Notes: a model not told the origin generated them from the letters alone. A DNA stretch of 64,000 nucleotides from Clostridium septicum (GCF_003606265.1 NZ_CP023671.1:2232001-2296000), one strand, 5' to 3'. Counted from the stretch's first letter, positions 34,516 through 43,358 are shown. Made by a program: numbers and translations.

Positions 34516-35170
34516 GATTTCAGTTTTTAAAAGAAAATCATAATAATATAATATCAATAAGGCCTGCAAAGCATTAAATGTATCAAGATCAGGATATTAT
34601 AAATTTTTAAAACATAAGCCATATAAAAGGGATATTGAGAATGAAGTATTGAAGGGGAAAATCAAACAAATTTTTGAAGAAAACAAGGGACGTTATGGCT
34701 CTATTAGAATAGAAAAAGTTTTAAATAATAAAGGAATTAATATTAATAGAAAACATGTAGCAAGGCTCATGAGAGAACTAAAGTTGTGTCCTAAAGGAAC
34801 ACTCTATAGATATAAATATTATAATAAAAAATCAAATGCCATTGAACGTCCAAATTTATTAAATCAAATGTTTCAAACAGATAGCAAAAATAAAATATGG
34901 GTTAGAGATATTACATATATACCAACTAAAAAAGGAACTCTCTATTTAGCAGTTTTTCTTGATATCTATTCACGAAAGGTAGTTGGATGGTCTATGGAGT
35001 CTTTTTACAGAACTATAAAAAGAGAGCTTATTCTAGATGCTAAATATCAAACTCTAGAACAAGCTCAAAAAGAAATATTTAAATATATTGAATTATACTA
35101 CAACACTAAGAGAATTCATTCTTCATTAGGTTATATTTTACCTGCTGAATTTGAAAAATTAAATTCATAA
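34516..35170 (+). pseudogene. IS3-family orfB, frameshifted and internally deleted
   Basis: The opening RFQFLKENHNN is in one frame; KACKALNVSRSGYYKFLKHKP resumes in another near 34560, so a single base is lost or gained there. From about 34649 the frame is open through EENKGRYGSIRIEKVL, VRDITYIPTKKGTLYLAVFLDIYSRKVVGWSM and then directly ESFYRTIKREL. The stretch normally between WSM and MESFYRT, which carries the second catalytic Asp (HSDQGSQYTS), is missing in frame. The product cannot be a working transposase. Confidence 0.85.
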
Positions 35171-35275
35171 AATTATCTTAGCTTTGTGTCTACTTTTTAT
35201 TGACAACTCCAAAGCAGACTTTAAAAAAAATGTCTACTCTATAGGGTACATCTTATTCAGACATTTCTTTTTATT

Positions 35276-36622
35276 TTAATTAGAAACTTTTCTTTTTTTA
35301 ACACCATAAGCTATCCATACAATTAATAATATTGAAAATAGTATAATTGAAATTTTACTATAGAAAAATCTTGTTAAAAATCCGTATGATGAACCTAATA
35401 TTTTTGCTTCAACGACTTCATAAGCTGTATCTATAGCATTTGTACTAATAAATTCCGCAGTATCATTAGGTGTGTGAATTCTTGAGACATCGCTATGACA
35501 AAAGCTTAATGAATCAATACCGGCATTATTAAAACTAGCATGATCACTTGAATCTTGATAAACTACTTCAGTTTTAACACCTTTATTTTTAGCTATTTTT
35601 TCAACAGACTTTAATAATTTAGAATCTTTATCTTTAAAAGATAGACCTTGCATAAATGTTAGAGGATATCCTTCACTACCAATCATATCAAAGTTTATAA
35701 CTTCTGCATCATGTAACTTATCTATATTCTTTTCTGCAAATTCTTTAGAACCAAGAAGACCGAACTCTTCTGCATTTAGTGCAACAAAAATTATATCTCG
35801 TTTAGGTTTACCATAAGTGGATAGACTTCTTTGTAGTTCAAGCAAGAAAGATGTTCCAGAAGCATTATCTAATGCACCAGAATATAAATTTTCTAAGCCA
35901 TCTTTTCCTAAATGATCATAATGAGCTGTTAATACAAGTGGTGGTAGTTTATGTGAAGATCCTTTTAAAACTCCAACTACATTAGAAATAGTTTTTTCCT
36001 TATTTTCAAATGGTACATGAACAGAAATTTCAAGTCCCTTACGTACAGAATCTAATATTTTATTGTAAGTATTAGTATTAACTGAGATTACCATATCATA
36101 AGGAAAATCGCTTGAAAAAGAACTTCTAAAAGAGAAATCTTCTTTGCAATTCACATAAAATAAACATTTTGCATCAGAGGTAATAACATCTATAGATTTA
36201 GTATAAATGTTTACAGTATCGGCTCTTGAGAATGTAATAGTATTTTTTTTAAAATTAATCATATCATCTTTAAAATCAACACCATATTTTAATTCCTCTA
36301 AAACAATACCCTTAGTAGAAATTTGCATGTAAGGCTGAGTATTTGTTTTTACAGGACAAACAGTATTAAAATTCTCTCTATAGTTATCATTTAATGGTGT
36401 TAATTTGTTATCTTGAAAATTCTTTCGAATTATTTCAGCAACTAAATTATTTTCATCACTTCCAGGTAAACGACCACTATAGGTTTGTGAAGAAAAGTTT
36501 GCTATATTTTTCTTTACATTATTTGAATTAAATTGCGAATATGTAATATTAAAAAAAATAGAAAAACCCAATGCCGTAGTAATAAATAATATTAACAAAT
36601 AGTATGAAACTTTTTTCTTCAT
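35276..36622 (-). CDS. Membrane-anchored M28-family zinc peptidase
   Basis: A 448-residue protein with an N-terminal membrane segment (6-26), an extracytoplasmic M28 domain and a C-terminal membrane segment (about 424-441) with a KKRK tail. The metal ligands are visible: H234 and D236 in TAHYDHLG, D252 in SGALDNASG, the general base/ligand pair E285-E286 in LNAEEFGLLGS, D312 in NFDMIGS, and the His of RIHTPNDT near residue 394. M28 enzymes are di-zinc aminopeptidases; the substrate is unknown. The RBS GAGG lies in a hairpin (36630-36667). Confidence 0.88.
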   Translation of the reverse strand: MKKKVSYYLLILFITTALGFSIFFNITYSQFNSNNVKKNIANFSSQTYSGRLPGSDENNLVAEIIRKNFQDNKLTPLNDNYRENFNTVCPVKTNTQPYMQISTKGIVLEELKYGVDFKDDMINFKKNTITFSRADTVNIYTKSIDVITSDAKCLFYVNCKEDFSFRSSFSSDFPYDMVISVNTNTYNKILDSVRKGLEISVHVPFENKEKTISNVVGVLKGSSHKLPPLVLTAHYDHLGKDGLENLYSGALDNASGTSFLLELQRSLSTYGKPKRDIIFVALNAEEFGLLGSKEFAEKNIDKLHDAEVINFDMIGSEGYPLTFMQGLSFKDKDSKLLKSVEKIAKNKGVKTEVVYQDSSDHASFNNAGIDSLSFCHSDVSRIHTPNDTAEFISTNAIDTAYEVVEAKILGSSYGFLTRFFYSKISIILFSILLIVWIAYGVKKRKVSN

Positions 36623-36629
36623 AAAAATA

Positions 36630-36667
36630 CCTCAAATAATAGTTTTATTAAATACTATTACTTGAGG
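36630..36667 (-). promoter_or_regulatory. Hairpin sequestering the RBS of the M28 peptidase gene
   Basis: CCTCAAATAATAG (36630-36642) pairs with CTATTACTTGAGG (36655-36667) with one mismatch and a 12-base loop. In the minus-strand mRNA the 3' arm contains GAGG, the ribosome binding site for the start at 36622. It could control translation or end the 37050-36709 transcript. Confidence 0.55.
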
Positions 36668-36708
36668 TGTTAAATTATGAGAGATAATTTTATAATGGTC
36701 AAATTAAA

Positions 36709-37050
36709 TTAGGATTTTTTATATACTAAGTCTATAAATCCATAGCTTACAGAAAATAGTATGCAAATATAGATAAATAGATTAAGTTGATTGCTTATAA
36801 CTGAAAATACTCCACCAATAATAGAACAAAATAAAATAATTCCATTAATAAATCTAGATAATCCAGATTTGTTAGTTAAAAGTTCTTTCATTGCAGAGAT
36901 AAGGATTAGAATAAATGTAAGAAAAGCAAAAACATTTCTTAATGTTTTTGAAAATTCTACAATATAATATTCATTTAATATTAAAAACACTACAAAAAAT
37001 ATTAATAATATATTTATTGTTTTGTTTAAAATAGCAGCAAATTTTTTCAT
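36709..37050 (-). CDS. Four-helix membrane protein, function unknown
   Basis: A 113-residue hydrophobic protein with four predicted membrane segments (about 10-28, 37-54, 65-84, 88-108) and a short positively charged end (YKKS). RBS (AGGTGATTG on the minus strand) precedes its ATG. It lies directly upstream of the M28 peptidase gene on the same strand, with the RBS hairpin between. No family recognised; it may share a transcript with the peptidase. Confidence 0.6.
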   Translation of the reverse strand: MKKFAAILNKTINILLIFFVVFLILNEYYIVEFSKTLRNVFAFLTFILILISAMKELLTNKSGLSRFINGIILFCSIIGGVFSVISNQLNLFIYICILFSVSYGFIDLVYKKS

Positions 37051-37242
37051 ACAATCACCTACTGTAAAATATTTACAATATAATTATATCTATTTATTTA
37101 CATAATATCAATAGGAATAATAAAATATATCATAAATTTATATCACTAAATATTTGAAAGATGTATAGTTGTATTAATTATAAATAATATTATAATAATA
37201 TTAGTATTATGTAAATTTTAGTAAAAATAATAGGAGGAAACA

Positions 37243-39414
37243 ATGGTTAAGATAGAGGGAAGACTAGCAGAAGAACTAGGAATAAAATTATCTCAAGTGG
37301 AAAATGTAATAAGACTTCTAGATGAGGGAAATACAGTTCCATTTATATCTAGATATAGAAAAGAACAAACTGGGGGATTAACAGATGAGATATTAAGAAA
37401 ATTTCAAGAAAGATTAACATATCTTAGAAGCTTAGAAGAAAGAAAAGCGGATGTTTCAAGGCTTATAGAAGAACAAGGAAAGTTAACAGAAGAAATAACA
37501 AAGTCTTTACAAAAAGCTATGACTTTAACAGAAGTTGAAGATATATATAGACCATATAAGCAAAAAAAGAGAACAAGAGCGACTATTGCGTTAGAAAAGG
37601 GATTAAAACCTCTTGCGGAATTAATTTTAGAGGGAATATTTAAAGGGAATATTTTAGAAGAAGCTAAAAAGTTTATTAATGAGGATAAAGGCGTTAATAA
37701 TTGTGAAGAAGCTTTATCAGGGGCTTTAGATATAGTTGCAGAAACAATATCGGATGAAGCTAAATATAGAAAATGGATTAGAAAATTAGTTTTAAAGGAA
37801 GGTAAAATTGAGTCAAAAGGAAGTAGTGAAGAAACAACTCCTTATGAAATGTATTATGAATATAATGAAGAAGTAAATAAGATACCTCCACATAGAATAT
37901 TAGCAATTAATAGAGGTGAAAAAGAAAAAATACTTTCAGTTAAAATTGTAGTTAATGAAGATAAAATAATAAATTATTTAGAGAAAGAATTGTTAAAAGG
38001 AAATTCAATAACTGATAATTATTTGAAATCTGCAATAAGAGATTCTCTAAAAAGATTAATATATCCATCTATTGAAAGAGAAGTAAGAGCAGAACTTACT
38101 GATATAGGTGAAGAGGGGGCAATAAAGATTTTTAAGGAAAATCTAAAAGCGTTATTAATGCAACCACCTATAAAAGGAAAAGTAGTTATGGGATATGATC
38201 CAGGTTTTAGAACAGGGTGTAAAGTTGCAGTTTTAGATAGTACAGGTAAGTTTTTAGAAAAAGCAACTGTATATCCGACTCTTCCTAAAAATGATGTTGA
38301 AGGAACTAAAAAGGTGTTAAAAGAACTTGTAAAAAAATATGATGTTGATGTTATATCATTAGGAAATGGTACAGCATCAAGAGAGTCAGAAGAAGTGGTA
38401 TCAGAAATAATTACTGAAATTAAAAATGAAATTGGAAAAGAACTAGCTTATGTTATAGTTTCAGAGGCAGGAGCATCAGTATATTCGGCATCAGAGTTAG
38501 CAACTAAGGAGTATCCAGATTTAGATGTTACTATAAGAGGAGCAATATCAATAGGAAGAAGATTACAAGATCCTATGGCAGAACTTGTTAAAATTGATCC
38601 TAAAGCTATAGGAGTAGGACAATATCAGCATGATGTAACTCAAAAAAGATTAGAAGAATCATTAGCAGGAGTAGTTGAAGACTCCGTAAATAAAGTAGGT
38701 GTAGATTTAAATACAGCAACGCCATCATTACTTAATCATATAGCTGGAATAAATACAACTATAGCAAATAATATAGTGTTATATAGAGATGAAGTTGGTG
38801 GATTTAAAAGTAGAAAAGAACTTTTAAAAGTTAAGAGATTAGGGCAAAAAGCATATGAACAATGTGCAGGATTTTTAAGAGTGATGGAAAGTAAGGATCC
38901 TTTAGATAATACGTCAGTTCATCCAGAATCATATAACGTAGCTAAAAATTTAATTAAAGTATTAGGATATACAAGAGAAGATTTAATAAATAAAAGGCTG
39001 AATGATATAGAAGAGAGAGTTAAAGAAAAGGGATTAAATAATTTAGTTAAAGAGTTAGAAGTTGGAGAACCAACTCTTAAGGATATAATTAAAGAATTAC
39101 AAAAGCCGGGAAGAGATCCAAGAGAGGAAATGCCTAAGCCAATTTTAAAAACTGGAGTAATTGATTTAAAAGACTTATCATCTGGAATGGTTCTTATGGG
39201 AACTGTTAGAAATGTTTCAGATTTTGGAGCATTTGTGGATATTGGAGTTCATCAGGATGGTCTTGTTCACAAGAGTCAAATGGCCAATAGATTTGTAAAA
39301 CACCCTTTAGATATAGTTAAAGTAGGAGATGTAATAAAAGTAAAAATAATGGAAGTAGATGAAAAGAGAAAAAGAATTTCTCTTTCAATGAAAGATATAA
39401 AAGAAAATGAATAA
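37243..39414 (+). CDS. tex: Tex-family RNA-binding transcription accessory protein
   Basis: A 723-residue Tex/YqgF-HhH-S1 protein. N-terminal Tex domain (LDEGNTVPFISRYRKEQTGGL near residue 28), a YqgF/RuvC-like nuclease fold (MGYDPGFRTGCKVAVLD near 317), helix-hairpin-helix (DLNTATPSLLNHIAGI near 487), and a C-terminal S1 domain (about 645-715, GMVLMGTVRNVSDFGAFVDIGVHQDGLVHKSQ). Tex proteins bind RNA and nucleic acids and affect expression of toxin and stress genes; the exact role is unsettled. ATG 37243 follows AGGAGGAAAC. Confidence 0.94.
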   Translation: MVKIEGRLAEELGIKLSQVENVIRLLDEGNTVPFISRYRKEQTGGLTDEILRKFQERLTYLRSLEERKADVSRLIEEQGKLTEEITKSLQKAMTLTEVEDIYRPYKQKKRTRATIALEKGLKPLAELILEGIFKGNILEEAKKFINEDKGVNNCEEALSGALDIVAETISDEAKYRKWIRKLVLKEGKIESKGSSEETTPYEMYYEYNEEVNKIPPHRILAINRGEKEKILSVKIVVNEDKIINYLEKELLKGNSITDNYLKSAIRDSLKRLIYPSIEREVRAELTDIGEEGAIKIFKENLKALLMQPPIKGKVVMGYDPGFRTGCKVAVLDSTGKFLEKATVYPTLPKNDVEGTKKVLKELVKKYDVDVISLGNGTASRESEEVVSEIITEIKNEIGKELAYVIVSEAGASVYSASELATKEYPDLDVTIRGAISIGRRLQDPMAELVKIDPKAIGVGQYQHDVTQKRLEESLAGVVEDSVNKVGVDLNTATPSLLNHIAGINTTIANNIVLYRDEVGGFKSRKELLKVKRLGQKAYEQCAGFLRVMESKDPLDNTSVHPESYNVAKNLIKVLGYTREDLINKRLNDIEERVKEKGLNNLVKELEVGEPTLKDIIKELQKPGRDPREEMPKPILKTGVIDLKDLSSGMVLMGTVRNVSDFGAFVDIGVHQDGLVHKSQMANRFVKHPLDIVKVGDVIKVKIMEVDEKRKRISLSMKDIKENE

Positions 39415-39419
39415 AATAC

Positions 39420-39448
39420 TTGTAAAATCAAAATGATGGTAATATAAT
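39420..39448 (+). promoter_or_regulatory. Promoter of FMN riboswitch-ribU
   Basis: TTGTAA (39420-39425), a 17-base spacer and TATAAT (39443-39448), 20 bases before the aptamer. Confidence 0.65.
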
Positions 39449-39467
39449 GGAATTATAATAAAACATT

Positions 39468-39678
39468 ATCTTCAGGGCGGGGCGAGATTCCCCACCGGCG
39501 GTAAAGCCCGCGAGCTAATTTAGCATGATTCGGTGAAATTCCGAGGCCGACAGTATAGTCTGGATGAAAGAAGGTAGGAAGTTAGATTAAAGAGGTTATT
39601 TGTATTTAATTTACATTTAACTAATTTCTTTTACTTGAATTTTTGCCCTGATGTATTTAAAACATCAGGGCTTTTTTA
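39468..39678 (+). promoter_or_regulatory. FMN riboswitch (RFN element) with terminator
   Basis: The aptamer spans about 39468-39575. P1 is ATCTTC (39468-39473) with GAAGGT (39570-39575). The core contains GGGCGGGGCGAGATTCCCCACCGGCGGT, AAGCCCGCGAGC, GATTCGGTGAAATTCCGAGGCCGACAGT and GTCTGGATG, split here as seen. A terminator GCCCTGATGT (39645-39654) pairs with ACATCAGGGC (39662-39671) and runs into T. By established FMN-riboswitch logic, FMN binding promotes termination. Confidence 0.97.
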
Positions 39679-39745
39679 TATTTAAAGTAAGACTAGAATT
39701 TCTAACTTAATGCCCCAGAGGATAGACTTTTGGGAGGGAATAAAA

Positions 39746-40342
39746 ATGAACAATGAAAACAAAAATTTAAACAAATTAGTAAAAATATCATTACTAGGAG
39801 CAATTGCAGTTATATTAATGTATTTTGATTTTCCTGTAATACCAGCATTTGATTGGCTAAAAATAGATTTAAGTGATGTTCCGGCTCTTATGGGAGGGTT
39901 TGCTTTTGGACCTCTTGCAGGAATAGTTATAGAACTTATAAAGAATTTATTAATTTTGATTGTTAAGGGAACTAATACGGGATTTGTAGGAGAATTTGCT
40001 AATTTTATTGTAGGAGTTTCATTAGTAGCACCTGCGGCTTGGTTTTATCATAGAAATAAGAACAAGAAAACAGCTCTTATAGGAATGGGATTAGGATTTA
40101 TAGCAATAGAAATAGTAGGAATAATAGCAAATGTGTATTTATTATTACCAGCCTATGGAATGCATATGGAATCAGCTGCATTATTACAATATATAACAGT
40201 TGGGTTATTGCCTTTTAACGGAATAAAAGCCGTTATTGTATCTGTAGTAACTTATGTATTATATAAAAAAGTATCAATGGCAATATTTAAAGTTGATTCA
40301 AACTTTAATAGTGAAAAAAAGGAACAGCTTACGGAAGCATAA
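39746..40342 (+). CDS. ribU: Riboflavin ECF transporter S component
   Basis: A 198-residue membrane protein with about six hydrophobic segments, the size of ECF S components. FPVIPAFDWLKIDLSDVPALMGGFAFGPLAGIVIELIKN (about residues 30-70) follows the RibU substrate-binding pattern. It works with a shared EcfAA'T module encoded elsewhere to import riboflavin. ATG 39746 is chosen because GGGAGGG precedes it at seven bases; the ORF extends upstream to 39710 without an RBS. The FMN riboswitch upstream confirms the vitamin. Confidence 0.94.
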   Translation: MNNENKNLNKLVKISLLGAIAVILMYFDFPVIPAFDWLKIDLSDVPALMGGFAFGPLAGIVIELIKNLLILIVKGTNTGFVGEFANFIVGVSLVAPAAWFYHRNKNKKTALIGMGLGFIAIEIVGIIANVYLLLPAYGMHMESAALLQYITVGLLPFNGIKAVIVSVVTYVLYKKVSMAIFKVDSNFNSEKKEQLTEA

Positions 40343-40345
40343 TAT

Positions 40346-40386
40346 AAAAAGGAGTTATACTTTAAAAAGTATAACTCCTTTTTATA
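40346..40386. terminator. Bidirectional terminator between ribU and rimI
   Basis: AAAAGGAGTTATACTTT (40347-40363) pairs with AAAGTATAACTCCTTTT (40366-40382), with T-runs on both strands, serving convergent genes. Confidence 0.85.
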
Positions 40387-40394
40387 TAATAAAA

Positions 40395-40844
40395 TTAAAG
40401 TTTTTTATATTGCATTAATATAGCATTTTCTTTATTATCTTCGTAATAATTTTTTCTAATCCCAATTTCCTTAAAATTAAATTTTTTATATAAATTTTGA
40501 GCTGGAGTATTTGATTCACGAACTTCTAAATTTATTATTTCACAATTTAAATCATTGCATAGTTTAAATAAATATTTTAAAAGGTTAGTAGCAATATTAT
40601 TTTTTCTATAAGAAGGGTGAACGCCTATATTAGTTATGTCACCTTCACCAACTATAATCCAGATACCTACAAAACCAACTATACTATTTGTAGTTTTATC
40701 TTTAGCAACTATATATTTAGCTAATGGATTATTAAGTTCAGCTTTTATAGATGAAACGCTCCAAGGAATAGCAAAACAAAGATTGCTTATTTCAAAAACT
40801 CCGTTTATATCATTAAGAGACATTAAATTATAAGTTATTTCCAT
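40395..40844 (-). CDS. rimI: Ribosomal-protein-alanine N-acetyltransferase-like GNAT enzyme
   Basis: A 149-residue GNAT acetyltransferase. Motif A region TNIGVHPSYRKNNIATNLLKYLF (about residues 75-97) binds acetyl-CoA, and NLEVRESNTPAQNLYKKFNFKEIGIRKNYYEDN near the C-terminus is the typical RimI ending. It likely acetylates a protein N-terminus such as ribosomal S18. It overlaps the end of tsaB by 17 bases in the tsaE-tsaB-rimI operon, a common arrangement in Firmicutes. Confidence 0.9.
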   Translation of the reverse strand: MEITYNLMSLNDINGVFEISNLCFAIPWSVSSIKAELNNPLAKYIVAKDKTTNSIVGFVGIWIIVGEGDITNIGVHPSYRKNNIATNLLKYLFKLCNDLNCEIINLEVRESNTPAQNLYKKFNFKEIGIRKNYYEDNKENAILMQYKKL

Positions 40845-41544
40845 TTTTTAATGCCAACCTTTTTTCAAGCTCTCTTTCTGCTTGAGGTTTTTTTAAATAA
40901 AGCGGTGATGAATTCACGCTATCATATTTACCTTCAATAAGCATTTTAATTCCAAGTTCACCTAAAGATGATGCTCTAACTATGCTTAAATGATTTGGAG
41001 CAAAAACAGCATTTGGTAAATGTTCTTTTAAGTAATCTTTATGTTTATTTATGCCATCACCAGTAAAGATTACTTTATCTCCTTTTTCTTTAATTAATTT
41101 TACTAAATATGGTAAATCAAGAGCATCATAATCAGTTATAGCAGTAAGATTTCCATTTTCATTTTTATATAAACAAGTATAAACACTATTTCTTAAAGCA
41201 TCCATAATAGGACAAATTATACCATCAAAATTTATTAAAGAGTATGCTAATGCATCTAAGCTAGAAATGCTTACATAAGGTTTGTTTGAGCCAAAGCTTA
41301 GCCCCTTAACAGTAGCCATCCCAATTCTTAAACCAGTAAAAGAACCGGGGCCTTTAGAGACTACAAATCCATCTATATCATTTATATCTAAGTTGTTATC
41401 TTTTAAAAGCATTTCAACCATATCCATAATTAAAACTGAATGTTCTCTTTTATGATTTAATGTATATTCTCCAATTAGACAATCATCTTTCATAAGAGCT
41501 ACAGTAGCAACTTGAGAGGATGAATCTATACTTAAAACAATCAT
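40828..41544 (-). CDS. tsaB: tRNA t6A biosynthesis protein TsaB
   Basis: A 238-residue ASKHA-fold protein: LSIDSSSQVATVALM at the N-terminus, GFVVSKGPGSFTGLRIGMATVKGLSFG (about residues 61-87), and SLDALAYSL. TsaB is the inactive partner that scaffolds TsaD in making N6-threonylcarbamoyladenosine at position 37 of ANN-decoding tRNAs. It overlaps tsaE by four bases and rimI by 17, so the three are translationally coupled. Confidence 0.94.
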   Translation of the reverse strand: MIVLSIDSSSQVATVALMKDDCLIGEYTLNHKREHSVLIMDMVEMLLKDNNLDINDIDGFVVSKGPGSFTGLRIGMATVKGLSFGSNKPYVSISSLDALAYSLINFDGIICPIMDALRNSVYTCLYKNENGNLTAITDYDALDLPYLVKLIKEKGDKVIFTGDGINKHKDYLKEHLPNAVFAPNHLSIVRASSLGELGIKMLIEGKYDSVNSSPLYLKKPQAERELEKRLALKNGNNL

Positions 41545-42002
41545 ATTTTTAACTCCTTTACGTAATTATATCTATCTCCATATGGTGTTATAGTTATTTT
41601 TCTAAAATTCTCACCCTTATCCAAATCTTTTTCTATTAATATATGAATAAAGTCTTTAGGTAAAATATCTTCTATGTAATTTGCCCATTCAATAATTGAA
41701 ACACCATCAGAAAAAATATAATCATCAAATCCTATAGCATATATTTCATCTGGATCACTTACCCTATATACATCGAAGTGAAATAATTTTAGCCTTCCAG
41801 AATCATATTCATTAACAATTGTGAAGGTTGGGCTAGTGATATGTTCATTTATATCTAAACCTTTTGCAATTCCTTTAGTAATATGAGTTTTTCCAGTGCC
41901 TAAATCTCCTGTTAGGCAAACTATATCTCCGGATTTTAACAATTTGCCAAGAGCATATCCTATAGCAGTTGTACTTTCAACATTATCAACATTAAAGTGC
42001 AT
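41541..42002 (-). CDS. tsaE: tRNA t6A biosynthesis ATPase TsaE
   Basis: A 153-residue P-loop protein. Walker A GDLGTGKT (32-39), HITSPTFTIVNEYD switch region, LFHFDVYRVSDPDE, and IIEWANYIEDILPKDFIHI containing the conserved EW pair. TsaE hydrolyses ATP to drive the TsaB-TsaD cycle. ATG is the complement of 42000-42002 with AAGGAG upstream. First gene of a three-gene minus-strand operon. Confidence 0.95.
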   Translation of the reverse strand: MHFNVDNVESTTAIGYALGKLLKSGDIVCLTGDLGTGKTHITKGIAKGLDINEHITSPTFTIVNEYDSGRLKLFHFDVYRVSDPDEIYAIGFDDYIFSDGVSIIEWANYIEDILPKDFIHILIEKDLDKGENFRKITITPYGDRYNYVKELKI

Positions 42003-42160
42003 ATAATAGCTCCTTTCTATATAAATCTTTATATTAATATATTTTATCCAAATTCAAGTAAAAAAGAAAGGTAATTTGTAACTATATATAAGTAAATATT
42101 TAAAATTATAAAAAATAGTTATGAAAGTAATTTGCTTTTAAGAAGGTTTAATTTTATAAT

Positions 42161-42206
42161 ATTGTAACATTATTGTAATATTACTGGAAAAGTGATATAG
42201 TATAAT
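42161..42206 (+). promoter_or_regulatory. Palindromic AT element and -10 upstream of the TroA-like gene
   Basis: ATTGTAACATTATTGTAATATTAC (42161-42184, shown in parts: ATTGTAACAT, TATTGTAATA, TTAC) contains overlapping inverted GTAAT/ATTAC half-sites. TATAAT at 42201-42206 could be the -10. The half-sites recall Zur operators but lack the usual spacer base, so a metal regulator is only a suggestion. Confidence 0.3.
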
Positions 42207-42263
42207 ACTATTAGGATAATATAAGAAAGTATAAACATATTGAATTTAAAAAGAGGTATTATT

Positions 42264-43178
42264 ATGAAAAAGCTTACTTATATATTAGTTATAGTCACAT
42301 TAGGTTTATTTATGGGACTTGGTATATTTTCAAGTCCATTATTGGTAAATGCAACTAATGAGTTTGATAAAGAAAGAGAAGTATTTTTAAATATAACGAC
42401 TGTGAGCAAACCGCAATATTATATGGTGAAATCATTAGTTGGAGATAAACATAATGTAGAATATTTATTTAGCACAGAAGAAGAAATAGAAAAATTTAAA
42501 GTAGATGAAAATATAATAAACAATGTATCCAATATAGATTTGTTTATATACACAGGGTTGAACTATGAACCTTGGATAAATAACTTAATTGATAACTTAA
42601 AAAAAGGTAGTATAGGAGTAATAAATATTAGCAGAGGTGTTAGACCGCTAGGATATGAAGTTAATAATAGCGCTAAAGAAAATCCTTATTATTTTTTAGG
42701 TTATAATGAATATAAAATAGCACTATATAATATAAAACAGTCATTGCAGGAGAGAGATATAAAAAATAAAGATTTTTATGAGGCTAATTATAATAAAAAG
42801 ATAGAGGAACTTAATGGGATTATAGAACCATTAAAAAAAGAAATTGGAAAGCATAAAAATTATACTGTTATTGTTAATACTGATGAATTTGATTATTTAT
42901 TAAAAGATTTAGGGATTAATTTTATAAAAATTAAAGGTGAGCCAAGTAAGAGGTCTATAGATGGAAAGATATTAAATGAATCAAATATAGTTTTTATAAA
43001 AGATAAATCTAAGCCAATGAAAGAAACTGAAGAATCAACAGATATTTCAAATGAAGAAAAATTAAAATATGATACTGTTGAATTAATTAAATTTGATGGA
43101 AAAATTTCATTTGATGAATTGATGATTAATAATATAAAACTAATTGCAGATACTTTAAAAAAATTACCATTGCAATAA
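42264..43178 (+). CDS. TroA/ZnuA-like substrate-binding protein, metal ligands absent
   Basis: A 304-residue secreted protein with a signal peptide (1-30) but no lipobox cysteine. The fold-level pattern of cluster A-I binding proteins is visible: VSKPQYYMVKSLVGDKHNVEYLF, LFIYTGLNYEPWINNLIDNL and YTVIVNTDEFDYLLKDLGINF. In metal-binding members the places before YEPW and DEF.YL carry His; here they are not His, so metal binding by the usual site is doubtful. No permease or ATPase is adjacent. RBS AGAGGT supports ATG 42264 over an in-frame TTG at 42240. Confidence 0.65.
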   Translation: MKKLTYILVIVTLGLFMGLGIFSSPLLVNATNEFDKEREVFLNITTVSKPQYYMVKSLVGDKHNVEYLFSTEEEIEKFKVDENIINNVSNIDLFIYTGLNYEPWINNLIDNLKKGSIGVINISRGVRPLGYEVNNSAKENPYYFLGYNEYKIALYNIKQSLQERDIKNKDFYEANYNKKIEELNGIIEPLKKEIGKHKNYTVIVNTDEFDYLLKDLGINFIKIKGEPSKRSIDGKILNESNIVFIKDKSKPMKETEESTDISNEEKLKYDTVELIKFDGKISFDELMINNIKLIADTLKKLPLQ

Positions 43179-43193
43179 TTTTAAAAAAAAGTA

Positions 43194-43222
43194 TTGATAT
43201 TTATGTTAACTTAATATATAAT
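43194..43222 (+). promoter_or_regulatory. Promoter of tRNA-Trp copy 1
   Basis: TTGATA (43194-43199), a 17-base spacer and TATAAT (43217-43222). Confidence 0.75.
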
Positions 43223-43234
43223 AATAGATGTCTT

Positions 43235-43309
43235 AGGGGTATGGCTCAACGGTAGAGTAGTGGTCTCCAAAACCATTGGTTCTGGGTTCAAATCCTAGTG
43301 CCCCTGCCA
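43235..43309 (+). tRNA. tRNA-Trp (CCA), copy 1
   Basis: A 75-nt tRNA. AGGGGTA pairs with TGCCCCT, the anticodon loop is CTCCAAA (CCA), the T-loop is GGTTCAAATCC and CCA is encoded at 43307-43309. Confidence 0.96.
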
Positions 43310-43311
43310 AG

Positions 43312-43344
43312 AAATCTAGTAACGTTAGTTACTAGATTTTTTTA
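43312..43344 (+). terminator. Terminator of tRNA-Trp copy 1
   Basis: AAATCTAGTAAC (43312-43323), loop GTTA, GTTACTAGATTT (43328-43339), then T. Confidence 0.88.
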
Positions 43345-43358
43345 TTAACTTTTATAGT

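Larger units (their letters stand above)
31961..35240 (+). mobile_element. Degraded IS3-family (IS150-like) element, split by an IS21 element
   Basis: orfA starts at 32029 and resumes at 34291 after the IS21 insertion; orfB follows to 35170. AAGTAGACAC (31984-31993) recurs inverted at 35186-35195, and AGTAGAC (31961-31967) recurs inverted near 35231-35238, giving approximate ends. The element has an insertion, a nonsense codon, a frameshift and an internal deletion, so it cannot transpose by itself. Confidence 0.7.
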
